Source of the DNA: Septoria linicola | Taxonomy: Eukaryota; Ascomycota; Dothideomycetes; Mycosphaerellales; Mycosphaerellaceae | Assembly: GCA_024114885.1 (NCBI GenBank) | Contig: CP099432.1 | Span: forward strand, 310,001-374,000 | Direction: 5' to 3' | DNA length: 64,000 nucleotides | Part shown: positions 1 to 10,239 of the stretch, in pieces | Layout: each line of letters begins with the position of its first letter | Numbering within the stretch: position 1 is the first letter of the stretch | Made by a program: the position numbers and the translations under genes | Notes under the pieces: generated by a model | Database searches by the model: none | Seen by the model: only the letters and a program-made list of their open reading frames with translations | Told to the model about the DNA's origin: nothing

Positions 1-2790
1 AGACGAGAGAGTAGCGTTAGAGTTAGTAAGTTTATACTAACGAACTCGAACTCGTAGCTACTATCTATATTCTATTAGGTAATACGTTCGCGGATCGGAC
101 TATCTCGTAAGCGATTTATCTCGAGCGAAGGTATATTAATACGTAATATTCTATATAGACGCCTAAGATCTAGATTAAGGCGCTTAGTATCCTTCTTTAG
201 AAAGTCTCTCTTATCTAGAGAGTCCGATATAGTACTATTATATAGTATATTATATAGTATATATATAAGAAAAGAGAGAACTCGAGTTATTATTTAAAGA
301 GGAGGAAGAAAGAGAAGAAGCCTATACATTCTTTATATAAAGCGACTCTCTTACTCTCTAAATAGAATAAGTAGTTACCTAATTACTCGCCTAATTACTC
401 GCTCGTTTACTGTCTATATATATATATATATTAAGAAGTACTTAGTTAAAGTTCTATTTATCCTTCGAGTAACTCTATAGAGGAGCTTCGACCTCCTCTA
501 TAAACTATAACTTTATATCGACTACGCTTACTTCTAGCTCGACTAAGCTAATAATTAAGTTATTAGCGTAGTCGACGCTCGACTAGGCCTATAATTGATT
601 TATTAGCTTAGTCGAGCTAGAAGTCGTATAGTAAGATTTTAGAAGTAAAGATAAATATAAATATATTAATATACTAAAATATATTAACCTTAACCTTAAT
701 CTTTATTCTTTAGTAGTAGACGCGCGTCTAAGATAGTAGCTAAACTAGCGAAGCTAGTCGCTATAGCCTTACTTACTCTATTAGTAATAGTAAGAGTAAT
801 CCGCTCCTCTATCGCTATAATCTCTAGCTAATTACTACTACTATCTCTCTTTACTAGCTCCTCGCGCTATAGAGCTATATTAGTATTAAACTAGCGCTTC
901 TACTCTTTATTACGCCGCTCTTCTACTACTATTCTTCGCTCCTTACGTCTCGTATTCTCCTTCGTAACGCGATCCTTACGAGCTACCTTCTTCTTCGTAT
1001 AACGATTAGCCTATACTATTATATTATTAATAAAGCCCTTATTACGCGTTTTAGATCGCTTCTCTATATCTATTACGTACTTACGCTTAGAACTAACCTT
1101 TAGAAGATTTAGAGGATTCTAAGAGTCGTTAGTAGTAGAGATAAAGTTATAGGTATATTTATCGATAGCTTTAGCGTACTTAATAATAGTAGTACTAGTA
1201 CGCGTCTTATCCTTCTTCTTAATCTCGATACGTACGAGCTTTACGATTAGGTTATCGATATATATATCGAACTAGTTACGATTACGGCTAGTACTAATAA
1301 CACGCTACTACTACTAATTAATCTATATAGGAATCTAGCCGATAATAGTAGAGTAGTTCCTACTATTAGAGCTACTAAATATAGTCTAAAATAATAAAGT
1401 AATATATAGTCTATAACGGCTTGAGAGCTCCTTTTATATTACTTCTATCTACTTCTACTTAGAGATACTATTCTTAAAGATATTAGAATACTTATCTAAG
1501 TACTTTATAGTCGCTATAATAGTCTCCTTAGACTAGATATATAGTACCTTCTTCTTCTTCTAGACTCTATTACGATTACGTTCGGTCTACGTATCGATCT
1601 TAACCTCTATATTATTTCTCTCGTCCTAGTCTACTTAATTATATCTATTTAGAAAGCTAGCTAGATCCCGCTTATACTCTTTCTTTATAGCCTCTTATAT
1701 AGCGTAGATATTAGGCTCTAGTAGGATCCTAGTAGTAGCTAGTATATTCGTAGTAGACGACGCTAGAGTAGACAGAGGTATATTCTAAGGCTATATCGGA
1801 CCTTAACCCGGTTTATTTATAGTAGGAGCTATAGTAATTACTCGACTACGACTAACTATTCTCTCTCTTATTAGCGGTTTAGGCGTAGGCGTATTACTAG
1901 ATCGCGGATCTATAGAGGTAGCTAGTTAAGTAGGCTAGGTAACGAATAGCGCGCTTACTAGTAGTAGTATAAGCTAAAGCGATAGTAATAGCTCTTAAGC
2001 TAATACTACTATATACTATCTCGTATACGATATCGTCTATAGCTACGAGCCTATTATATTATACTCCGATATAGCCTCTAGACTTAGCTATATATTATTT
2101 AGCTATAGTAGATATAGTAAAGAGCTTAGAATAGTCTTAAATATACTAGAGTATAGTAGTATCTAATATAGAGATAATTCGATACGTACTAGTAAGTATA
2201 TACTAGTAGCTCTACTATTTATACGCCTATTACTATAGACTAGTATAGTCTAAGGCGTATAGTACTATCTGCTTAGTATATATAGTAGAGGCGACGATTA
2301 AGGCCTATTATATATATTCTACTAGCTATAATAGCTTCTACCGATATTCGTATATATAGTATTTACGCTATACTACGAGGATAGTAGTAGTTACGAGCTC
2401 GTTATATACTACTAACTCTACTTATCTAATATACTATTCTAAGGAGCCTATAGACGGTATATACTAACGATAAGCTACGGCGTAATATTAATAACGATTA
2501 AGGTAGATATATAGACGTAGGTTATACTAGTACGCGTCGTAAGAACGCGTTTACTATATAGATATAATACTACGGCCGCTAGTAATAGCGTGAATATGCT
2601 ATATCTAATAGAATAGCTAGTTTATAGTTATATACCTACTTCTAGTAGCTAGTATTATAAGATAAAGAAAGAGAGTTTACTATACTTAATTTAGTATAGT
2701 ATACTAATTTGAATTCGATAGTATTATTTATATAGCGTTACTAGCCTACTAGCACGTATATTACGTAGCTAATAGATCTACTCTATTCGG
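1..2790. repeat. RIP-degraded repeat, unidentified, truncated by window edge
   Basis: CpA and TpG are almost absent across this stretch while TpA and CpG are common, the pattern left by repeat-induced point mutation. No open frame survives. On the minus strand around 900-1,250 a lysine/arginine-rich protein-like frame can be read if TAG/TAA are taken as former CAG/CAA/TGG, but I do not recognise the family. The transition to normal composition lies near 2,760-2,830. Neither terminal repeats nor a target duplication could be found because the left end is outside the window. Confidence 0.75.
530..624. repeat. Inverted repeat with 25-bp perfect arms
   Basis: The arms 530-554 and 600-624 are perfect reverse complements (25 of 25), separated by 45 bp. 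The spacer holds a third, inverted and nearly identical copy of the arm core (about 14 of 15 bases), so the same unit of roughly 15 bp alternates in orientation. It could form a hairpin or cruciform. It lies inside RIP-degraded DNA and may be a terminus or internal hairpin of an unidentified element. Confidence 0.8.
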
Positions 2791-5700
2791 TTACAGCTAG
2801 ACGGTAAACATGCTCTATTGTTTTATTAATCTCGACTCTTTAGTCAGACCTAATCTTCTCTCGTAGCGCCCGCTTCAAATTAATCTCGTTATCTTTGCTT
2901 CGAAAGTACTCGATTTCCTCTTGCTCTTATCATATGGGCGTTATCTCTGCCGTTGCCGCTACTAGCTCTCTCCCTCCGAGACTATACCTTACTATGCTTG
3001 TACGAACGGCCAAATCTGATTGATTGCACACGGCGCAATCTTGTACAGTCCTGTACAGAATGCTAGATTTGCTCCATAATAAGTCTCGTCGATTCAGTGC
3101 GCCCTGCTACGTCTCGAAAGAGTCGGCTTGGCTTTTTCGCTATCACTGCCTTGCCTTGCACGTTCGCGTCCTTTATCCATCTCCCCTTTCAATGTCCTGC
3201 GCTCCATCGATAGATCATTGTCTCGCTTGTCCTTCCTCCTGCCGCGGCTCTAGCCTAGAAGCGCGCCTAGGTTAGAGTGAAGCGAGAGGATGGACAGTGG
3301 ATTGACAGTAGTATTGAAGAACAGATACGACTTGCCAAGTCCCTCACTACCAGGTACGTCTCTCAGCAGGTAATTGACATGAGTGGGCACGAACTGACAT
3401 AGGCCAGAGAAAGCGGATACAAGCCAGCTCTGCCAGCTATAAGTCTTCTCGAGCCGGAACTATAAGAGCGAGACTATGTACAGCTATGACATAGAGTCGC
3501 CGACTGTATACAGTATGTAGACGTAGTCACCTGTCCTCGCGCCAGATCACGCAAACAGTACTCTCCGGCCTAATCGTTCCTCGACAGGTAGGTCTTCAGG
3601 CCACGCATCCTAAGACCACCGCTGGCGCCACTGCCCGCACAGCTGGAGCACGACATCTTTAACAAAACGATATTCCCCAGGTAGGCGATTCTTGATAGAC
3701 CTCCAAGCTATTAGTTCAAGGTCCAACGCCGGCGTCATTGCCTGTACAACTGGAGCACTTTATCATCTCGACTATTCCCGAATAGCGACTTCACCAGTGC
3801 TCAAGTTATCTTCTTTGCTGGAAATGCCTGCCATTTACCGAGTTCAACTCAGCGCTACTGAGATCCTTAGCATCCATCCTCCAGTTCGCTAGACACATGT
3901 ACCTACCTTACCTCTAATAGCGATCACTAGTATTGGCACCACGACGAAGCAGAGGCTGTACGTCCGATAGAAGCGTTCATGTCAGACGTCAAGACGCCAT
4001 CTATATGGTTGGAGCGAAATCCTACCATGTGTGAATGTTACGATTCTTGTATCGACGAGTGAGATTTCATTGTGCCTCCGCTACATCCCTCTGCTCATCG
4101 TTATCCTGTCTACGTCGACTGAGATTGAAGCCTCGGTGGCTTACCTGGTCTATATCCGTGTGCTTCGGAACGCTGCCCAGCTCGAGGGCGTCTGGCGTGG
4201 CGTCGGACATTCGGAGATACTGACCAAGTAGAACTAGCGCTTGTCAGTATCCGTATAAAGGTCTTACAGCCTATAGCGATCAAGGCAGTGTTGTCATACC
4301 TCGATGGCCCTAATTGCCGCCTTCTTCGAAGTTAGCTCCGGTCTGTAGCAGGGGCAGGCTCAGCTGTGCATGGGTTCCATGAATCGTGTTGCCAACGATG
4401 GCTAGTCCCATTACCCGGTGGAGCTCAATGACTTTTTCTTCGTTCGGAGCTAGGCTGTCCTTTATAGAAGCATGCGGCAGTGCTGGCCGCGTTCGATCAC
4501 TAGTTCGTTGGTCAGCCTGGTCTGTCCCTGTCAGCTTTTATCTGGATGCTGCGGTCGTTCAGCCCGGATCATACTGTCGATCTCGGCGTATATAGGAGCG
4601 CATAGTTGGTAGGCCTCGTTCAGGTGCGCCCGCAGGGGTTCGTATAACAGAAGTGGTTCTTATTTGAAGGCAAAAAGGTAATACCACTCCCCGAGGATTA
4701 GTAGCATGCGAGAACTGATAGGTAGCTTAGTCGTCATCAGGTATAATGCCCTCTGTGTAGCTTCCATCAGTCTCAAGGTCACATCCGGTATTATTCAATC
4801 GATCCTCGCTTCTATGTTCTTGGAATGCATCCGCCTCGGTGAAGACCTCCTCGCTTAGTCATCCCTTGTCTGCCTGCTGACTGTCTCGTTCTCAGTCGTA
4901 GCTTGGAAAGAGTTGAACAAGAGACTCAATTGAAGGAAATTTTGGAGGGCGACCCGGAGGTAGACCATATTTACCCTTCAACATTTTGACCTGTGAGCAC
5001 GATCTCACAAGCTTTCATCGACTGTACGCCATACATGCACTACCTGGATGCTGCGGACGATCTATGTATAACAGCAGAGACTTGTAGGACTCAGATAATG
5101 ATGAAACGCTTTCGCTGCTTCGATCGCTACTACAGATCTAGCCTAGCGCAGCAGTAGCAAGCTAGATTAGATCGCGACTAACTTTTGAAACCCGGGGATC
5201 TACGGCTTCCAGTTGTGTGCTAATGCCACCATGTCGAGTAAGTACTACTTCATGATCGCTTTCTAGTGTTCGGGAGGATCGACAACGTTGTTTCCTGTTG
5301 CTTACATGAAGATGTTCGCTCCTACGTGCAGCTACGGAGAGCAGGACCTATCTTGCGTGCTTGACATCTGAAAGCTGTGGATCTACACCTTCCAGCTGTT
5401 TAGGGGAGTGCGGTAGCTGCCCTTCGGAGGCGAGGACTGTGCACGATCTTCACAGTCTAAGCTTCCTTATGGAGGATCGACGCGGCCTGTACGGTCTCAT
5501 CACCATGGAAATGCTTACCGAGAAGCAAGACCGAACTTTTGTGCTTGACGCACGAAATCCGAGAATGGAGGAGCTCTTCCCATAGCCCGTGCGGCTCTTG
5601 ACTCTTCACCGGTTGAGGATACCTACACCTTCTGCATGTGCTCTGTTCCTCGCTTCTAAAAGTGCAAGCGGTTGCTATCGGCAGTTGCTATGATACTAAA

Positions 5701-5825
5701 CCGACGCGTAGTAAGTGTGATAGGATCTCGTCGGACATCTTGTTTGCTTTAACGCTTGATTCCCTGTTGTGTCGAGAGTTCTAAGCCTGTCCTTTTGCTC
5801 TGCCGTCGTCGATACTACCACCACC
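2791..5825. other. Gene-poor unique DNA, no convincing gene
   Basis: Composition returns to normal, with CpA and TpG present. Open frames are short (under 85 codons) and most lack an ATG, beginning at TTG or GTG. Some fragments look protein-like (around 3,600-3,890, 4,390-4,590 and 5,360-5,585) but could not be linked into a gene. The stretch probably holds decayed gene remnants. Confidence 0.5.
3616..3763. repeat. Diverged duplicated unit, possible gene remnant
   Basis: 3,616-3,656 and 3,723-3,763 are imperfect direct copies 107 bp apart. Read on the plus strand, both give a Pro-rich lead-in followed by LPxQLEHxI, so the encoded pattern is conserved better than the bases. A short LP-x-x-L motif recalls F-box-type openings, but this is too short to assign. 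Confidence 0.4.
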
Positions 5826-6902
5826 ATGAATCCGGTGATCCTCGAAGAGGACTTCTACTATGAGCGCGTCTCCCAGCAAGTCGCCAAGTGCCGGGACGAT
5901 GCTGCACGAATTGCTGTTTTAAAACAACATCTCACGGACCGCGTGCGGCCGAACAATCAAGCCGTCTTGAATATTTTCGCGCATGCGCGCTATTTCCAAG
6001 ACACGTTTCCAGAGCAGTATGAGGCTTTTGTGCGTGAGTTTGCATGGCAGCGAGAGCTGCATATGCAGCTTGATATGGTGAAGAGCCAGCTGTCGAAAGA
6101 GCAGAAGCTCGTGCAGAAGATCTCCGAGCTATGGCCGGAATGGGACTGGAGGATTGCTGGCCGTACCGATCGAACCCCTGAGTTTTATAGCAACAGAATG
6201 CTGGACTCTCTTCGCTGGATTGCTGGCCGGGAAGACAACTGGGCTGCTGTAATGGCGCGCTTGTGCGAGATTGCTCGTGGTAGACTGCAGAACCGTATCA
6301 ATGCGTTTGGACAGCCAAGGACGGCCACCATAACAGCAAGTGACCTTGCTGTTCTAGTAGACGAGATGAGACTAGCTCCGCCGGCCATCCAATCACCACC
6401 ACCACCTCCAGCCAGCCAGAATCCCGCTGCGGCAAGAAATGCCAACAGAAGGCGGCGTCCAAAAGTCCTGCGGTCTGCTAGGGATGCGTGGAAGAGACAG
6501 CATCGCGGCGAGGAAGACGATGTCGAGATTGGTCGGGCTGGATCTGCTGCACCTCTAGGTGATGATTCGAGCTCGCGGGTCTCCTTCGATCCAGATGGTG
6601 ATAGCGGAGATGAGCTCGACCCTAGCACTCGCCGCAGTCCCTCGCCTCCTCCGCCTCGTAATGCACGTCCTCGTCCGCGAAGGCCGAATAGGTCAAATAC
6701 CAACGACCCGCCTCGGCTTCGTGCGCAATATGGTCGTCTCTTACGAGACCTGCGCAGACAGGCTACGCTGGAGGACGACGCAATCTCTGCGGAGGCTAAC
6801 CTCGCGCGCTTGGTAGACTTGTTCCAGCGCCGTAGGACCACCCAGCAAGCCATGCAGTCTGTACAACAGCTGCTTGACAACTTCCCGCCGCACTGGCAGT
6901 AG
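5826..6902 (+). CDS. Hypothetical protein, Pro/Arg-rich, 358 aa
   Basis: This is the longest clean reading frame in the window. The frame is open from 5,769, but that codon is GTG. The first ATG, at 5,826, follows CCACCACC, a good fungal initiation context, so I start there, giving 358 residues. The N-terminal 180 or so residues look folded and helical, with several Trp residues (around WPEWDW and LRWIAG). The middle (about 185-310) is low complexity: a run of prolines, basic stretches such as NRRRRPK, an acidic patch and SPSPPPP. The last 60 residues are again helical and charged. There is no signal peptide, membrane segment or catalytic motif. I do not recognise a family; the disordered basic centre would fit a nuclear or nucleic-acid-associated protein, which is only inference. 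No intron is needed. A 242-codon antisense frame over it is treated as a shadow. Confidence 0.65.
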   Translation: MNPVILEEDFYYERVSQQVAKCRDDAARIAVLKQHLTDRVRPNNQAVLNIFAHARYFQDTFPEQYEAFVREFAWQRELHMQLDMVKSQLSKEQKLVQKISELWPEWDWRIAGRTDRTPEFYSNRMLDSLRWIAGREDNWAAVMARLCEIARGRLQNRINAFGQPRTATITASDLAVLVDEMRLAPPAIQSPPPPPASQNPAAARNANRRRRPKVLRSARDAWKRQHRGEEDDVEIGRAGSAAPLGDDSSSRVSFDPDGDSGDELDPSTRRSPSPPPPRNARPRPRRPNRSNTNDPPRLRAQYGRLLRDLRRQATLEDDAISAEANLARLVDLFQRRRTTQQAMQSVQQLLDNFPPHWQ

Positions 6903-9146
6903 AGGAAGGACATGAATTAATTGTTTCAGGGAGTACTCATAACCCTCTTGACAGATCCGTCTTGACTAGGACGTTAACTATATGTCCGGGGAGGCACCCC
7001 GTTAACAACTGTACCCTCACGATAGATGCTCGCACTTTGACGTAGTGTGAGGGCTCTAGTACTCTGGAACTGATAATATTATCTCTTCCGGAAGAAACTA
7101 AGACGAGCATCACAAAACCTTTCCACACCTGGCTGGCTGGCTTGCAAATGCATGTGCCATGGACATTCACGAGGAACTTGACCACCCAACTCTCTCTCCG
7201 GCCATCCACTGACACCATCTTGCCATATTAGCGTGGCGGCCAGGCTCCGACAGCTGCTATGACCTGATGGAAGATCTACAGCCACAGCTACAGCATTGCA
7301 GAACTATGCAAACCTCCAGCCGTCCGTAGATTTGGAGCAATATGCTCAGCATTCTCAAGCACTGATCTCTACACGCGTGATCGACATTGTCTGGCGTCGA
7401 GAAGTCATGGGAGTCGATCGAGCGTGGGACTACCTCAAGTCTGTGCATGAAACATACATGGCGGCCATGAAATCCCAAGAGAGATACCAGGCAGCGACTT
7501 CCCTCTCCAGCAGTGATCATGAGGATCAGCACCTCTACTGCCTCTCCTCATTGCCTATTTCATCTCATCAGATCTAAGAAGGGCCCCATGTACAGGCCAG
7601 CAAGGCAGCTTCAGGATCTATGGACGGCAGCACGGGCAGGTCGAGCACATGAGACTCCTGGGTCTAGCAATGGGGAGCAAGTATAAAACGAAGGTGGAGA
7701 GGCATGTGAAAGTCGAGCTGCTCTAGCAGGAGATTCAATCGTGACATCTGATCACGACAAGCTCTATCAAACCATAGTGGGGAGGTATCATGGCAGACAA
7801 AGCGATACACCTACAGTTCTACCCAGCGGGAGTCTTCTCGGCATTGGGCAAGCTAGGCTGGCAAGGACAGTAACTCATGTACAACATTGCACGTCTGATC
7901 CTCACTGCTTCCAAAGAATTTCATCTACATTGATGCCTCTCGGCAGACTATGACTGCCATTGATCTCGAAGCTACTGATCTTCCAACGTATAAGTAGCAA
8001 GTCAGCCGTCTGCCAAGCCAGCAATGCGCGGCCGAAGATCATCTGGACTTAGGTGCACCCCTCGCCATGTCTGCAATGGAGCGACATCTACAGCGTGTCA
8101 AATTGTAGCGAAGACACATCACGACAGACATGTAGCCGCGCAATCGCACAGCCACAAGAGGGAAAAGCTCATAATGATCGTAGAAACGTGTTTGACAGAT
8201 GTAGTCTCCTATCACTACTCTAACCCCAACCCCAATTGCTCTAGCTACACGCCTCACTGTGTTCAAGCAGATAGAGCTCACAAGTCGCATCTTACTTCGT
8301 GATGCCTCGCGACACGAAGACCTGCAGTAATGGACCGTTATGTATGGATAAGCCAAGCCGGAGGATGAGTGCATATGAATCAATACCGAGTAAAGAGGAG
8401 TCAAGAAAGCTCCCGCAGATGTGCTAGCGAATGTGTAGCTGAATGGCTACCTTCCAGACCTTCTGGGTCTCGAGGAAACCGAATGAACGGAAGTCAAGGG
8501 CATTTGGATTAGACGAAGGTTTGGAATATGTGTTACGAAGACCATAGATAAGAGAGCCCTCAACGACAAGGAGTGAACTGTGCTGCTCCTCGCGTAATAA
8601 AGAGTCAATTCGTTGTCGAGATTGTTTTTCTATGACGATCCCAGCAAGAAACCTCTTGTTGATCAATTTCGTGCAGTGAGAATGATGCACTGTACTGATC
8701 TTCGTACGCAAAGATCAAGAGCTTTCGGAGTGTCGACGTTCATGGTGAGTCCCACTGTATGGCGCAAGAATACGTGTAGTAGCAATTGAGATAGACGCGA
8801 AGGGTCTCTATCGGGGGACAAAATCATAGCCTTATGCAGTATCGGCAGCATCAACTTCACGAGCCTTGTAGCTTGTCCTCGGCCGGCGCAGGTTCGCTTT
8901 TGATGAAACACCGGTAGGAACAGCTGAAGTGAGGGAGTCAGACCAGGTAGGAGCACGGGTCATGTGGCGAGCGAGGGGAGTTGCCGGCGAGATAAGTTGT
9001 CGACGATGCACTACAGTCATCGCCTTCTGTTGTACACACACAATCAACAAGTCTCGTCAAGACTACCTACACTGCTAGCCAGCTGCACACCAATGCGCTA
9101 CATCACACTCTACTACACAAACTCCGATATACTAGTATCAGCGGCA
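6903..9146. other. Intergenic, small uncertain ORFs only
   Basis: Unique-composition DNA. Open frames on both strands are short and overlap one another. The most protein-like is described separately at 7,296-7,577. No tRNA, terminal repeat or recognisable domain was seen. Confidence 0.45.
7296..7577 (+). other. Possible exon or gene remnant, no ATG
   Basis: The frame reads as a mixed helical peptide rich in Gln, Ala and Tyr (for example YLKSVHETYMAAMKSQERYQ near its centre) and looks more protein-like than its neighbours. It opens at TTG just after an in-frame stop and has no ATG before its middle, so if real it is an internal exon or a decayed gene. No family recognised. Confidence 0.25.
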
Positions 9147-9440
9147 ATGTCTCCTTCAATAACAACAAAGTCCAGCCCAGAGACCATCCAGTCCATCTCC
9201 ACTGGCGCTTTGGAACGTCAGCTCAGTCAGCTCGCTGGCCTGTACAAGGAACGAAAGCACATCATACACCTCATCCAGGATCATGAAGCTGCAACACTAT
9301 CTTCGCCCGGCACGAGCGAGGTTCGGCAGGCCATCGTCTTGCTAGGACAGGCGCTCGAGGCGATCTGCGCTGAGAGTGCGAGAGTGCTGGAGATATTGCA
9401 AGACAGGTATGATCAGGAGGATGCGGACGGTCCAGGATGA
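9147..9440 (+). CDS. Hypothetical small helical protein, 97 aa
   Basis: An open frame begins upstream at a GTG (8,964) and holds ATGs at 9,006, 9,093 and 9,147. I prefer 9,147 because the sequence before it looks like translated leader and the context GCGGCAATGT is acceptable. The 97-residue product starts with a Ser/Thr-rich tail, then two amphipathic helices (about residues 22-48 and 57-90) with regular Leu/Ile/Ala spacing that could form a coiled coil or helical hairpin, and ends in an acidic tail. No signal peptide or membrane segment. I do not recognise the family. The start is uncertain, and it could equally be the last exon of a longer gene. Confidence 0.45.
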   Translation: MSPSITTKSSPETIQSISTGALERQLSQLAGLYKERKHIIHLIQDHEAATLSSPGTSEVRQAIVLLGQALEAICAESARVLEILQDRYDQEDADGPG

Positions 9441-10008
9441 GTGGGTGGGTGGATGGGAAGAGATGCGGAGGATGATGGGGGTGGATGGCAGTGGCGGGAG
9501 AGAGATGAGACAGGTCGCACGGAGGTATTGAAGAGAATGAGGTTCGGGTTAGGTGAGTTGTCGGCAGCAAAGCAGGGAGGGCTGCAAACATCCGAGTGAA
9601 TCATGCGTCGCACAGCTGTACGAGCCCAGTGCACCAGACATATTGGCTTCACCACTCATCTCCCCGTCTGATACTCAGGAACAACCTCTGCCGGATCTAT
9701 CCCGCAGGATCCTCAAACCGGTAGCATACTCATGCACTCTGGCAACCAGAATTAGCCAGGCCAGAAATTAGTCTGCTAGCAGGGCTTCGTCCTTTGACAT
9801 TCAACCCCTCACTATGACTGCCTTTCCTATCGTGGCCTTACGATACAACCAGTCGTCTACCGAGGCAGGTTACAGCAGTGTGATACGGCTAACGTAACCC
9901 AAGTATGCTAATGGTTTTGCAGATCTTCCTACCACGGACGGAGGTGGGGGGCCAAAAAGACCGACTGGCGATTTCAGGATCAGCCTGATCATAGCCGTCT
10001 TCTTTCCC
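9441..10008. other. Intergenic spacer before the copia insertion
   Basis: Unique-composition DNA between the small gene and the element. Short open frames occur on both strands but none has a domain or a supported start. The five bases 10,009-10,013 (TCTTG) are the left target duplication of the copia element. Confidence 0.5.
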
Positions 10009-10013
10009 TCTTG

Positions 10014-10127
10014 AGTTGATGTAATTGTTATTGTGAAGAAGTAACTAGCTACGGAAACCTCGAGTTGCGAATGCGTGTCGACATTCTTGGCACGCTAAAG
10101 TGCCTGAGGCATCCATACTAATCAAGT
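10014..10127 (-). repeat. 3' LTR of the minus-strand copia element, not RIP-mutated
   Basis: Matches 14,571-14,684 over its full length except for 15 sites. At every one of those sites this copy has CpA or TpG where the other has TpA. Of the 16 CpA/TpG dinucleotides here, 15 are converted in the partner LTR. This LTR is therefore close to the original sequence. Confidence 0.92.
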
Positions 10128-10239
10128 CACCCCTATGTCGACTATCATGATTAACTCGTGCTATAATTAGTAGATAGCCAAACTGCCTTGTCTATACTAT
10201 ATATACTAGAAACGCTTAATCTAGTATTAAACTCTTTAG

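Noticed and set aside
410..440. TA-rich run as a functional microsatellite
   Set aside because: TpA runs are expected everywhere in RIP-mutated DNA.
5185..5480. Possible tandem duplication around 5,185-5,300 and 5,355-5,480
   Set aside because: Only short scattered matches (GGATCTAC, CTTCCAG, GGAGGATCGAC); too weak to call.
6185..6913. 242-codon minus-strand open frame opposite the 358-residue gene
   Set aside because: Low-complexity Ser/Leu/Arg product that is the reverse reading of the Pro/Arg-rich region; the plus frame has a better start and composition.
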